Assembly (NCBI GenBank): GCA_002917775.1
Contig: KZ627149.1
Span: forward strand, 1,181,497-1,245,496
Direction: 5' to 3'
Length of the DNA stretch: 64,000 nt
From: Glaciozyma antarctica PI12
Taxonomy: Eukaryota > Basidiomycota > Microbotryomycetes > Kriegeriales > Camptobasidiaceae
Part shown: positions 54,971-64,000 of the stretch, piece by piece
Numbering within the stretch: the stretch's first letter is position 1
Layout of the letters: each line of letters opens with the position of its first letter
The notes under the pieces: model-generated
Seen by the model: the letters and a program-made list of their open reading frames with translations, nothing else
Told to the model about the DNA's origin: nothing
The model's database searches: none
Position numbers and translations under genes: made by a program

Positions 54971-56298
54971 CTACATTTTCAATCGCAACAACGTAACAAT
55001 CTCCAACGTAATCTCCCACAGCTTCCTCTGGAGCGCCACATCCTCCGCCTTCTCCACCGGCTTCGCAACCTTGCCAAAAGGAACGAGAAAAGCTCCTTCG
55101 TAGACCTCACGCTTCTCCCTGACGACGGGCGAGGTGAGACCGAAGAGTGTCGTCCAAGCGCCTTGCGAAGGGCTGAGGCTGAGGGCGGTGATGAGCCAGA
55201 TGAAGCACCAGTAAAAGCCGCCGAGAACTTTATCTGAAGAGTGTGCGTTTCAGCGGGGTGGGGCAAGGAGGAAAGGAAGGAGTGTACCGGTGGCGACGAG
55301 ACCGGGGTGGAGCGAGAGAGCGATAATGGCGACCTTATCGTCTTTGAGACGTCGCTGCAGCTCGTTAGTCTGCGTGTGTTCTCAGCTTCTATTCAGCCAT
55401 GTTCGGTGCGAGTAGAACGGACCCAAAGAGTGTTGTAGAGCTTCGAAGTTCCATAGCGCCTCATCTTCGTCAAGGACCCATTGATGTTGCTCGAATTCGT
55501 GAGGGGATCGTTGAGCGTGGCTGCAGTCCCGAGATTCCAGTCCTTGGGAACGAGCGAGCTACCGCTGGATCCGACCTGCGCAAAAAGGGCTTTTGTAGGG
55601 GCCGAAGTCGAATAGCTAGAGAACGTACAGTAACGATGCGAACGTCCGAGTTCGGCTCCTTTGACGCCTTGATAAGGAGAGGAAGAAGCTCCTCTGTGAA
55701 GACGAACGGTCCGATGTGGCTTGCAGAAAGACTGGCATCAGCGATGTCGAAAGCGCGAGAGCGAGGCGCACTCGAGCACTCACTTGACTTGAGCAAGCAG
55801 CTCGATCCCATCGACACTAAGCTCATAATCCCCGGCGTTTGCCAGCCTTCCAGCGTTATTTACAAGCCTGCCCCGCACATCAGTCGCATCCCACCTCCCC
55901 TCGCCATCCGACGCCGACTCACCCATCAATCCTATCGACCATCTCCAGCACCCTCCTCGCCCCCCTCCTGCTCTCCTCGATGCTCTTGAAGTCGAATTCA
56001 AACAGCTTCATCCTCCCCCTAATCTCGGGATGCTCTCGCTCCGCCTGCTCGAGCACCTGACGAGCTTTCGAGAGCGTCCGCGCGCCGACGAGGACGGTGG
56101 CGCCTCGGAGGGCGAGTTGGAGGGAGGTGTGGTAGCCGATACCTGTTGGGTGTGCTGTGAGTAGGGGTAGGTGTGGAGGGGAGGGGACGGACCTGAGAGA
56201 CCGCCGGTGACAACGTACGTCTTTCCGGCGAGGGGCCCGGTGAGGTGCGGTTGGGCAAAGAGCTTGCCTTCCCAGAGCAGAGTGTCGAGGAGAGACAT
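54971..56298 (-). CDS. Short-chain dehydrogenase/reductase (retinol dehydrogenase-like)
   Basis: NAD(P)-dependent SDR of about 340 residues in seven exons. MSLLDTLLWEGKLFAQPHL is followed by KTYVVT and the cofactor loop GGLSG|IGYHTS, split by an intron. LVNNAGRLANAGDYELSVDG carries the NNAG motif, and NGSLTKMRRYGTSKLYNTLW carries the catalytic YxxxK with an upstream Ser. VAIIALSLHPGLVAT is the typical post-active-site loop. A membrane-like stretch FYWCFIWLITALSLS near the C-terminus suggests ER or lipid-droplet attachment. All joins are in phase; TAG is at 54971-54973. Substrate unknown; the class acts on retinoids, sterols or other lipids. Confidence 0.88.
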
Positions 56299-56340
56299 TG
56301 CGAGTCAAGAAGCGGGAGCAGAAGCAGTGAGGTAATGGGC

Positions 56341-56371
56341 AGAGGACAAGCTGAGCAGAGGACAAGCTGAG
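56341..56371 (+). repeat. Tandem repeat upstream of the SDR gene
   Basis: AGAGGACAAGCTGAG is present twice, separated by one base, about 45 bp upstream of the SDR ATG (minus strand). Confidence 0.8.
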
Positions 56372-56544
56372 GACGCGCGAGGAGCGGCCTCAACGCGCTT
56401 CTCCGCTTCTCCTAAACACCTCTCGCTCCCCCCGCAATCCAGCACCTGCAGGAAACTCGACTAGAATTGCTCCAGTCTCAAACAAGGGGGAAGATAGTAT
56501 CATTTGAAGACTCCGTATCGAAAAGGGGTAAAGAGGGGGTAAGT

Positions 56545-58304
56545 CTAAAGGTCCGCATCCTCCTCGTCGGGCAGGGGAGCCGCCGAGGCCTTCTCGAGCT
56601 CGGCCTGGTACTGCTGCATGAGAGCAGCGTCGACCTGGACCTCCGGAGGGGCGAGGGCGGGGGAGGCGACGAACTCGAGGTTGGGGTTTCTGTGCGCGCA
56701 CGAGGGGTTAGCTGGTGCGATGCAGGAGGACGGAGGGGGAGGAGACGTACCCGACGAGCTTGCGCGCGAGCCACAGGAAGGGCTTCTCGAAGTTGTAGTT
56801 GGACTTGGCCGAGATCTCGAAGTACTGGAGGTTCTTCTTGCGGTGGAAGGTGACGGCTCCAGTCTTGACTTTCCGCTCCTGCGAGGTTGTGGAGAGCGCG
56901 TCAGCTGAGCGTTCAGGAGCGAGAACAGTTGCGTTGAGCGAGAGGGGGGAGGGCGGGGAGGAGGGATACGACGGAAAGAGGGATGCGTTGGCGGGAGGAG
57001 CGGGGAAGGCCTTGAGCCGAGGCGACGGGTTGAAGCCGCCGCAAGCGAACAAAGGATCGAAACGTACCTTGACATCAACCTTGTTTCCGCAGAGAACGAT
57101 GGGGATCGACTCGCAGACGCGCTCGAGGTCGCGGTGCCAGTTGGGAACGTTCTTGTACGTGATTTTCTGTGGTCGTACGCGAGGGAGCAGGCGGGAGGAG
57201 GTGGAAGTGGAGGTGAAGGAAAGGGTGAGATGGGGAGAGAGGCGCGTTTGGGGAAGAGGAGATCGGCGGGAGGCGTGGGAGGAGGAGGGAGACGTAAGGA
57301 GAGTATGGGATGAGAGTCAGCACAGCTCGCGTGAGAGGAAGTCAGGCGAAGGAACGCACGGAGGTAACATCAAACATGATGATTCTGCGTGCAGTGTAAC
57401 CCGTCAGCTCCATGATCCTCCTCCAGCTGCGAGTGGAAGCGTGCGTACCCGCATTGACCCTGGATGTAGTAACCATCCCTGAGGCCACCGAACTTCTCCT
57501 GTCCTGCGGTGTCCCAGACGTTGAAGCAGATGGTGCCGAAGTTGGTGAAGAAGGTGAGGGGGTGGACCTCGACTCCGAGGGTCGCTGGGGGGGGGACGAG
57601 TGTTGTCAGCGACTGTGCTTGTGTGCGCGGGGTTGTTCGGGCGGAATAGCGCGCCCGCCAGAGTCGCGAAGATGGTGAAAGACTGGGCGAGCTAGTGCTG
57701 GACGAGGGAGAGGGCGGGGAGGGCAACAAGGCCCAAGGAGAGGGTAGGCATGTCGACTCACCGATGTACTTCTTCTCAAACTCTCCCTGAGCGCGCGCAA
57801 AGAGCACGTTAGCTTCCATCTCCTGCTCAAGCTTCTAGGCAGCTCCTAGCGTGATCGCAAGAGACTCACAGTGAGATGCTGTAGTGTTGAGAAAAAATAG
57901 GTTGAGGGACCCGTCAGCGCTCGTTCTCGCTACTTCCGCAGAGGGGGACAGGAGGGGACAAGGAGAGAGGACGTACGCGCTTGACAAAGGTGGTCTTTCC
58001 GGTTCCTCCGTCTCCGACTGGAGGGGGTAGGGACGTGGTGGGCGAAGGGAGCGTGGCGGTTTGTTGATGGGGTTGGGTTCGGCGCGGAAGAGGTCGGCGA
58101 GGGGAGTGGAGTGGAAGCGACGTTGGTAGAGTAGATGGGAGTAGGAGGAGCAGGCAGGGCGAGGAGGGGAGAGGGGAGGAGAGGGTCAGCAAGGGTGTTG
58201 ATGTGACGCTGGCGCCGCCAGTTCAACGACGGCGACGGCGCAGGAAGGGAGAGCTCACCAAGGACGAGCTTGAAGGTGGGCATGGATGCAGCGTCGGCGG
58301 CCAT
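56545..58304 (-). CDS. GSP1: Ran GTPase
   Basis: Small GTPase driving nuclear transport and spindle assembly. Start [16 protein letters not shown]-loop [14 protein letters not shown], switch I region [19 protein letters not shown], switch [22 protein letters not shown], and [20 protein letters not shown], containing the NKxD base-binding motif. [20 protein letters not shown] contains the SAK motif, and the acidic end DEEDADL is the Ran-specific tail that contacts importins. About eight introns split a ~215-residue protein, with microexons such as HLT. All joins tested are in phase. TAG is at 56545-56547. Divergent from the ubiquitin protease by 119 bp. Confidence 0.96.
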
Positions 58305-58423
58305 TGTAGATAAGACTGACTGGGGGTGGGGGGAGTGAGAGGGAAGAACGAGAAAGGTGTCGTCGTCGTCTCCCGCTGCCTTCCCTGCCCTTCCCCCCGT
58401 CCCACTTCAGCTGATATGCTCTG
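58305..58423. promoter_or_regulatory. Very short divergent promoter, GSP1 / UBP16-like
   Basis: Only 119 bp between opposite ATGs; pyrimidine-rich on the plus strand. Confidence 0.45.
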
Positions 58424-60498
58424 ATGGACTATCCCCTCCTCAGCTCCTCGACTACAGCCATCCTCCTCTTGTTCGCCCTCTTCCTCACTCGCTACCCCTC
58501 CCTCGTTCTCCACCCCGTCGCCACTACCTCTGGCCTCCTCGAAATGGCCTCGTTCAAGCTCTCACAGCTCGCCGAACGCGTTGGACTTTCAGGGCTCACG
58601 AGTGTGGACTGGGAAGGCGTGGGAGCTGATATTAGGGGGGAGGAGACGACGGCCGTCGTCGGAGGAGCTGTGGAGAAGCCGATGAGGCGGCATGCAAGGG
58701 ACCTTGACAGCTCCGGACACCGTACGTACTGCTGTTCTGGCGCTTGATACCGCTGACCAGAGGCAGCGCAGTCTACTACCCTGGCCTACTCAACGCCGCC
58801 GGGAACCTCTGCTTCCTCAACGCGACTCTCCAATCCCTCGCCTCCTCCCCCCTCCTCCTCGCGCACCTCTCCTCCGCCCTCTCCCTCTCTTCCACAACAT
58901 CCCCCAAACCGCCTTCACTACCCGTAACTTCGTCCCTTCTCGCCCTTTTAACCGCCCTCAACACGCCATCCCACCACCGCACCTCCCTTCGACCCCTGGA
59001 GCTTGCACGCGCTCTCGCAGCGTCCTCCGAATCTCGTCGCGTCCTCTTAATGAGTAGCGAGCAGCAGGATGCGCAGGAACTATTGGGGATGATTCGAGAA
59101 GCCGTGGTAGAGGAGGTGGACCGGGCGCTGCGAGCTCAAGTCGAGGAAGTGGGGTTCGGACTCGAGGTGAAGGCGCAGAGTAAAGGCGACGCGGTCGGGG
59201 ATCCATGGAGGAGCTTGGTGAGCCAGCGAGTACGATGCATGGCGTGTGGCTACACGCGGGACGTGCGGCATTCGATCGAGGAGCAAGTGGTGCTCAGCGT
59301 TCCTCCAGTCGTGCGTTCTCTCCCTCCCTCGACAGTGTGCTCGAGCTAACATCACGCTGAGCAGACGCAATGTACCCTCGAGGAACAGGAAGCCTCGTAC
59401 ACCGAGCTTGACCTTCTCAGCTCATACGCCTGCCGCCGCTGTTGCCTTCTCGCAACGCAAGACAAGCTCGTCGCGCAACGCGATCGACTCTCCCTCCCTC
59501 CCACCTCCGTCCCTCTTCCTCCCCTTCCTTCCCCTTCACAACAACCTCCCATCAACTCCATTAAGACGAACCCATTCGACCTCCCCCCGCCCATTCCCAC
59601 GCCGAATACGGCGATCAGCGCTTCGAGGAAGGACCGACGGAAGAAGGTGCAGAAGCTGGTGGATCGATTAGGAGCTGTCATAGCGGCGGGGGATTTCGAG
59701 AAGGAGCTGGGGGAGGAGATCAAGATCGAGACCGTTCGAGGCGCAGCAGGGAAGGTGGTCAAGTTTGCCCGCGTACGCTCCTTCTCTCCTCCAGCGGAAC
59801 GACGCTGACCACCTCGATACCAGACCCCAGCGATCCTAACGATCCACCTCAATCGCTCCTCGCACTACGGTCGAAGCGCGTACAAAAACCCTTGCCTCGT
59901 CTCATTCCCCGAGATCCTCGACCTCAGCCCTTTCAGCGACTACCCCGATGGCGGCGAGGGAGATCGATACCGCCTTGTCAGCTTGGTGGTGCATTACGGG
60001 ACGCACTCGTTCGGGCATTACGTCGCGTTCCGCCGTGCGCCAGCAGGGGAGGAGGTCGAGGACCCGCTGGCGTTCTTGACGCCCTCGATCGATTCCCTCT
60101 CCCTCAACTCCACTTCCTTCCTCGACTCCCTCGACTCACCCGCCGCCTCCACCGACACTCTCGCCGCCTCAACCTCCTCCCTCGACCCCACTCCCTCTCC
60201 TCGTCCTCGCGGCCAACCCGAATGGTACCGGATATCCGACGAGAACGTCGAACCCTCTTCCATCGCCGAAGCTCTACGCGCGAATCCGTTCATGCTCTTT
60301 TATGAGCGCGTTGGGGCGGGAGGAGAGGGGAGGGGGAGTAGGGGGGTTACGCCGAGGGTTGTTGAGAGGTGGGCGATGGGAGAGAAGGGGACGAAGGGAC
60401 GGGAGGAGAAGGTGGTGAGGGTGGAGGGTGGAGAGAAGAAGAAGAGTGTGGAGGAGAAGGATGGAGGGGAGGAGAGGAAGGAGGTGCCGCCGGGGTAG
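58424..60498 (+). CDS. Membrane-anchored ubiquitin-specific protease (Ubp16/USP30-like)
   Basis: Starts MDYPLLSSSTTAILLLFALF, an N-terminal membrane helix. After a splice near 58720 the Cys box is VYYPGLLNAAGNLCFLNATL, with catalytic Cys in NLCFLN and QSLASS. The Gln-Gln-Asp block is SSEQQDAQELLGMI. Zinc-finger-like CMAC and CRRCC pairs follow, then LTIHLNRSSHYGRSAYKNPC. The His box is VVHYGTHSFGHYVAFRR. The final EWYRISDENVEPSSIAEAL is the conserved end of the UCH fold, with a Lys/Glu-rich tail. N-terminal anchor plus UCH fold is the layout of yeast Ubp16 and USP30 on the mitochondrial outer membrane. TAG is at 60496-60498. Confidence 0.88.
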
Positions 60499-60651
60499 AT
60501 AGAGGGGAGGGGTAATCGAAATCGTGAACGCAGCTCGCTTCGCTGGAGAGCTCTGCATCATCACTCTCGCTCTTTCGTGATCAAGGTCGCCTTTCGTCAA
60601 GCTACGAACAGATGCATTCTGACCCTCTCCCTCTCCTCAAGCACGTCGTCC

Positions 60652-62767
60652 TCAGCCCTCGGGGTACTGCGCCGCGAGCCACGCCGTGGGGACAAGCTTG
60701 TCTCCCTCGTTCCGACAGAAGTAGCGTCCGAGCTCTCGAGCTTCAATAAGATCGATCCACTGAATCATAGTGGGCGGAGGAAGAAGAACTTCGTCGGCAG
60801 AGAGGGGAACGACCATGTCGTGCCTATCGAGCTGGAAAGGAGAAGGGACGATCAGTCCTCAGTACAACACCTCGAAATGAAGTAAACCGACCGCGTGGTA
60901 AATCAATTCCATTCCTGCGAAAAGTAGGCTTCAGCACCGAGTCCTCCAGGCAGTGAAGTAGAGAAACGCACCGTCCTCCTCGCGGAGATATTCCCAGCCA
61001 ACGACAACGACCGTCTCCTCGCGCTCGTAATCGAAGAAGATGTGTCCCACCAAAAATTCGACTGGTCCTGGCGCGTCAGTCTTCCTCCTCACCACCCCGA
61101 GCGCTGAGGCATCCCGCTCTCGAATCCGCGCGCAAACGCGCTCGCCGGCGACGCGGTCCGCGTCGTTGTGGCGGGGGAGGAGGAAGGTCTCGAAGAAGTT
61201 GACGTCGTAGGGATAGGTGACTTCGAGAGGGCGGTGGAGGCTGATCTGGACGAACTGGGGGTCGTCTGTGAAGGGGTTGCCCCCTCCAGGATGAAGCATG
61301 ACGAGGGCTTGCGCGGAGCGATAGAGCTTGTCGGTGTACTCCGCAGGTAGCTTAAAAGGTCGAGGGCGTGATGAATAGTAGCGGCGTGGCGAAACAGCTG
61401 TGTGAACAAGAGGTGTGGTCAGTCGCGGACCTCGAGTGGAACGGAAGCTTGACTACGCACTATCTCTCTGGCGCTCGCAGGCTTTACTTCCCGGTCGAGG
61501 ACGTCTTGCGCGAACCCGGCGTTGAGAAGGCAGTCGAACATCGCCTGGCGAGGAACAGGTCTCGATGCTGGCGAAAGACAGAACCAGGCCTCGCCTCCTC
61601 CTGCGGTGGACGGCCTGGAGAGAACCACGATCGGACGCGCCAGGCCTGGGACCAGGACGGGCTGAGCTTTGGCGTCGAATTCGGCCGGAAGACGAGCGAC
61701 GGCGGCGCAAAAGAGTGCGGCCTCGATACTTGATCCGGGTTCGTCGTCGTCGTCGTCAGGAATCGGAGGGTCGAGCACTCCGGCGGGATAATTCGCTTCG
61801 ACCCCAGCGAAATAAGCGTCGACGTAGTACTGCAAGTGCTCTCGCTCAGTTTAGTTCTCGCGGATGGAGAAAGAGACGAACGTACGCAAGAAGCGTGGGC
61901 CAAGAAACCCATGGAGCGCATGCTGATAAAGATGACCTCGGCGAGCTCTCCCAGCTTGCCTGGGGGATAGAAGCTGGATCCAGAGTGGTTGACAGTGTAA
62001 AGGATCATCGCGACTAGCATATCCACGTACTGGCTTAGCTGAGAAGGTGGAGGTCAGAACAGCCGTTGATGCAGGAATCTGAAAGCGGTACATACCTCTT
62101 GGTTGAGGTGGCGGAGCGGGTCCATCGTGAACTTGGAAACGCCGCCGAGAATAAGCTCTTCGTCATCATCGTCCTGCCCATTCACGATTCGCTCCCACGT
62201 CCGCACGGCGTCCTCCCGCAGAATGACTCCAACCAGCTCGCGAGCCCAGTAGCCCGCGCTGATCCAGTCCCTCGGCCGCTCCTCCTTCGGAAGCCAGATC
62301 TTCTTTTTCGCGATCGCCCGCCTCGAGAAAAGTTCGAGCACGTTGACGATGTCGAGCCCGAGAGCTGCTCCCTTGGCGATGATGGGGATCCTGTCCTTCG
62401 TGGACGCGCAGAGCTGGTAGAGGTAGTCCTCGCCTTCGAGGTCGATCTTCACACGCGCAGCGTAGTACGCCGCTCCTCCGAGTTGGGCGAGAGAAAGAGA
62501 GTTGGGAGAGTCGGAGCTGACGGTCCATCGTTCGAGGCAGTGAGGCCTCCAAACGGCGTCGGACTTGGAGATTTGGGAGAAGGACTTGGAGACGAGCGTG
62601 CAGGCGATTAGAGTGCGAATCGTCTTTGGGCTGAAGAGGGCAGGAAGGAGAGGATTCGTTCGGTGACCTCAGGTGGAATGAAGGGGATCGAGCTGGAGGA
62701 GCGGGGTTAGCTTGCTGCTGCACGACTCTAGCTGCTCCCAAGTCACTCAGGGCGGAAGCTCAGGCAT
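60652..62767 (-). pseudogene. FBXO21-like copy 3, decayed
   Basis: Aligns with the intact copy: FIPPEVTERILSFLP, RTLIACTLVSKSFSQIS, ISAGYWARELVGVILREDAV, AALFCAAVARLPAEFD, YPYDVNFFETFLLPRHND, VEFLVGHIFFDYEREETVVV and LVPTAWLAAQYPEG. Lesions seen: exon 1 (MPELPP) runs into TGA at the donor and does not keep phase with exon 2, two extra bases lie between FLPSSA and KTIRTL (62625-62632), and one T is missing at 61355-61358 between HHALDL and FKLPAEYTDKLYRS. Intron positions match the other copies. More diverged than copy 2. An assembly error could explain one lesion but hardly all. Confidence 0.75.
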
Positions 62768-63004
62768 CTTGCAGGTTACTGTCACAGCGGTTGAGCAAGT
62801 CGAGCAGCGTGGGAGGAGGAAGAGAGGCGGAGCCGGTCGAGAGCTAGCGAGAGCTCTCCGTCTCCCCAGCGGGCGGCGCTTGTCCTACTTCTCCCACTCG
62901 TACAGCGGAAGCTCAGCAAGGTTAGCTTCAGGACACCAGGCCCTGCTAACTCCCACCGCCTTCACCTGCTCCACCCCGCCTCCCTCCAGTTGCGTCTCTA
63001 CGGC

Positions 63005-64000
63005 ATGTCCAAGGCATCCTACTCTCCAATCCCCCTCCCCGGCAGTTCAGTAACCTCCTCCACCCGCTACTCCCGTCCCAGAGTCCTCGCGCTCTCCGTC
63101 CTCGCCGGTGTCGTCCTCTTCGGCCTCTCCCGCACCACCTCCACCTCAGCTCCAGTTCCCCATCAACAACAACCAGGCGCCGCTCCCCTTTGATCTTGAG
63201 TCCCTCGAGCGACTTGGCGAGGTACCGAGTGGTGCAGGAGCATTGTGGCTTCAGGAGAGGCCGCCTCGCGTAGCCGCTATTGGTGGTGGAGCTGGAGGTG
63301 CGTGCGGCTTCGAGGGAGGTGGGGGAGGTGCTGATCGCGCGTTCACCCCGCAGGTTCGTCTGCTGCGTTCTTCCTATCTCACTTTGGAGAACTGGAAAAG
63401 CTTGGACTCGCGACGGACGTGACGATTTATGAGAGCTCGGATTACGTGGGAGGGAGGTCGACGGTCGTCTGGCCATGGAACGACGATCCTTACGCGACTC
63501 CGGACAACGAGGAGGACGCTGAGGCGCCTGTGGAGCTGGGTGCTTCCATCTTTGTCGACGTGCGTCCTCTCTTCCGCTTCGAACGACCAAGCTTACCTTA
63601 CATTCCAGGCGAACAAGAACCTCGGCAAGGCTGTGCGATTCTTCAACCTCAGTACGGTCACTCACGCAGGTGAAGAAGGCGGCGGAATGTCAATCTGGGA
63701 CGGAGCGACCTTCGTCTACAAGGAGTCGAACGGCTGGGGCTGGTGGGACCTCGGCAAGATGTTCTGGCGGTTCGTCCCTCGCTCGCCCTCCTTTGCTCCT
63801 CACTGAAACCAATTACAGATACGGTCGCTCTCCTCTCTATGTGCGAACCCTAGTCAAGACAACGGTCGACTCCTTCCTTGCTCTCTACTCCCCCGCTTTT
63901 GTCTCCGGCGGCCCATTCTCCTCCCTCTCCTCCTTCGCCCTCGCAACGAACCTTACCGTCCCCGCCTCCCTCACCGCCGCATCCTACTTCGCCTCCAACT
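63005..64000 (+). CDS. Prenylcysteine oxidase, 5' part
   Basis: Start of a prenylcysteine oxidase/lyase, a flavoprotein that frees cysteine from farnesyl- or geranylgeranyl-cysteine in lysosome-like compartments. It runs off the window. MSKASYSPIPLPGSSV precedes a hydrophobic anchor VLALSVLAGVVLFGL. Then LERLGEVPSGAGALWLQERP, the dinucleotide site VAAIGGGAGG|SSAAFFLSHFG across an intron with a CTGAT branch site, DVTIYESSDYVGGRSTVVWP, ELGASIFVDANKNLGKAV and WDLGKMFWRYGRSPLYVR. The frame of the anchor and of the following domain differ by one near 63150-63190; a 67-bp GT-AG intron starting at 63112 could connect them but would shorten the anchor. Confidence 0.82.

Noticed and set aside
1-64000. 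A metabolic gene cluster or defence-like island
   Set aside because: The oxidoreductases (DAO, SDR, prenylcysteine oxidase) and the hydrolase are far apart, on mixed strands, and separated by housekeeping genes.
1-64000. Transposons, LTR elements or CRISPR arrays
   Set aside because: No transposase, integrase or reverse transcriptase motifs, no terminal repeats and no regularly spaced repeats were found.

Overview
The window looks like a gene-dense, GC-rich chromosome segment of a basidiomycete yeast, most likely in the Rhodotorula/Sporidiobolales group. The evidence is many short introns (about 45-70 bp) with CTGAC/CTGAT branch sites, tiny intergenic gaps, a fungal tunnel-type RNA triphosphatase (CET1 type), fungal Cdc7, Bet1, Ulp1, Ubp16-like and TFIIIC genes, and strong C-ending codon bias. 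I see no rRNA, convincing tRNA, CRISPR array or transposon. The species assignment is inference.

Layout. 1-4.7 kb (+): 3' end of an Ecdysoneless/SGT1 gene, a small HABP4/Stm1-type protein and a chromodomain protein. 6.1-9.8 kb (-): a DAO-family flavoprotein and the Holliday-junction resolvase Yen1/GEN1, head to head with CDC7 (10.1-12.6 kb, +). 12.6-16.8 kb (-): an unrecognised small cysteine-rich protein and a transportin-3/Mtr10 importin. 17-24 kb: an intact FBXO21-like gene (F-box + SirB1/transglutaminase-like + YccV), the SNARE BET1 and the TFIIIC subunit TFC4. 24.3-27.6 kb (-): mRNA 5'-triphosphatase, a DinB-like protein and a 65-residue protein. 28-34 kb (-): a decayed FBXO21-like copy, a decayed MYND-finger copy and an F-box/LRR gene. 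34.5-43 kb: Ulp1, a metallo-beta-lactamase hydrolase, Yippee, a second decayed MYND copy and deoxyhypusine hydroxylase. 43-49 kb: MRT4, a third MYND copy (an inverted duplicate of the first), a WBP2-like GRAM protein and an unrecognised one-TM protein. 49-64 kb: a large Ser-rich coiled-coil protein, an SDR, Ran/GSP1, a Ubp16/USP30-like protease, a second decayed FBXO21-like copy and the start of a prenylcysteine oxidase.

Most genes are unrelated housekeeping functions, often in divergent pairs sharing 120-350 bp promoters; no biosynthetic cluster is visible. The striking structure is two families, each present three times within 46 kb. One of three FBXO21-like copies is intact. All three MYND copies read as broken, and two of them form an inverted segmental duplication that includes the upstream region.

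Several conserved, apparently single-copy genes (ECD, chromodomain gene, MRT4, coiled-coil gene) each contain one frame break. This may partly reflect assembly indels, so isolated frameshifts deserve caution; in-frame stop codons in the duplicated copies are harder to explain that way. All exon structures were derived by eye.
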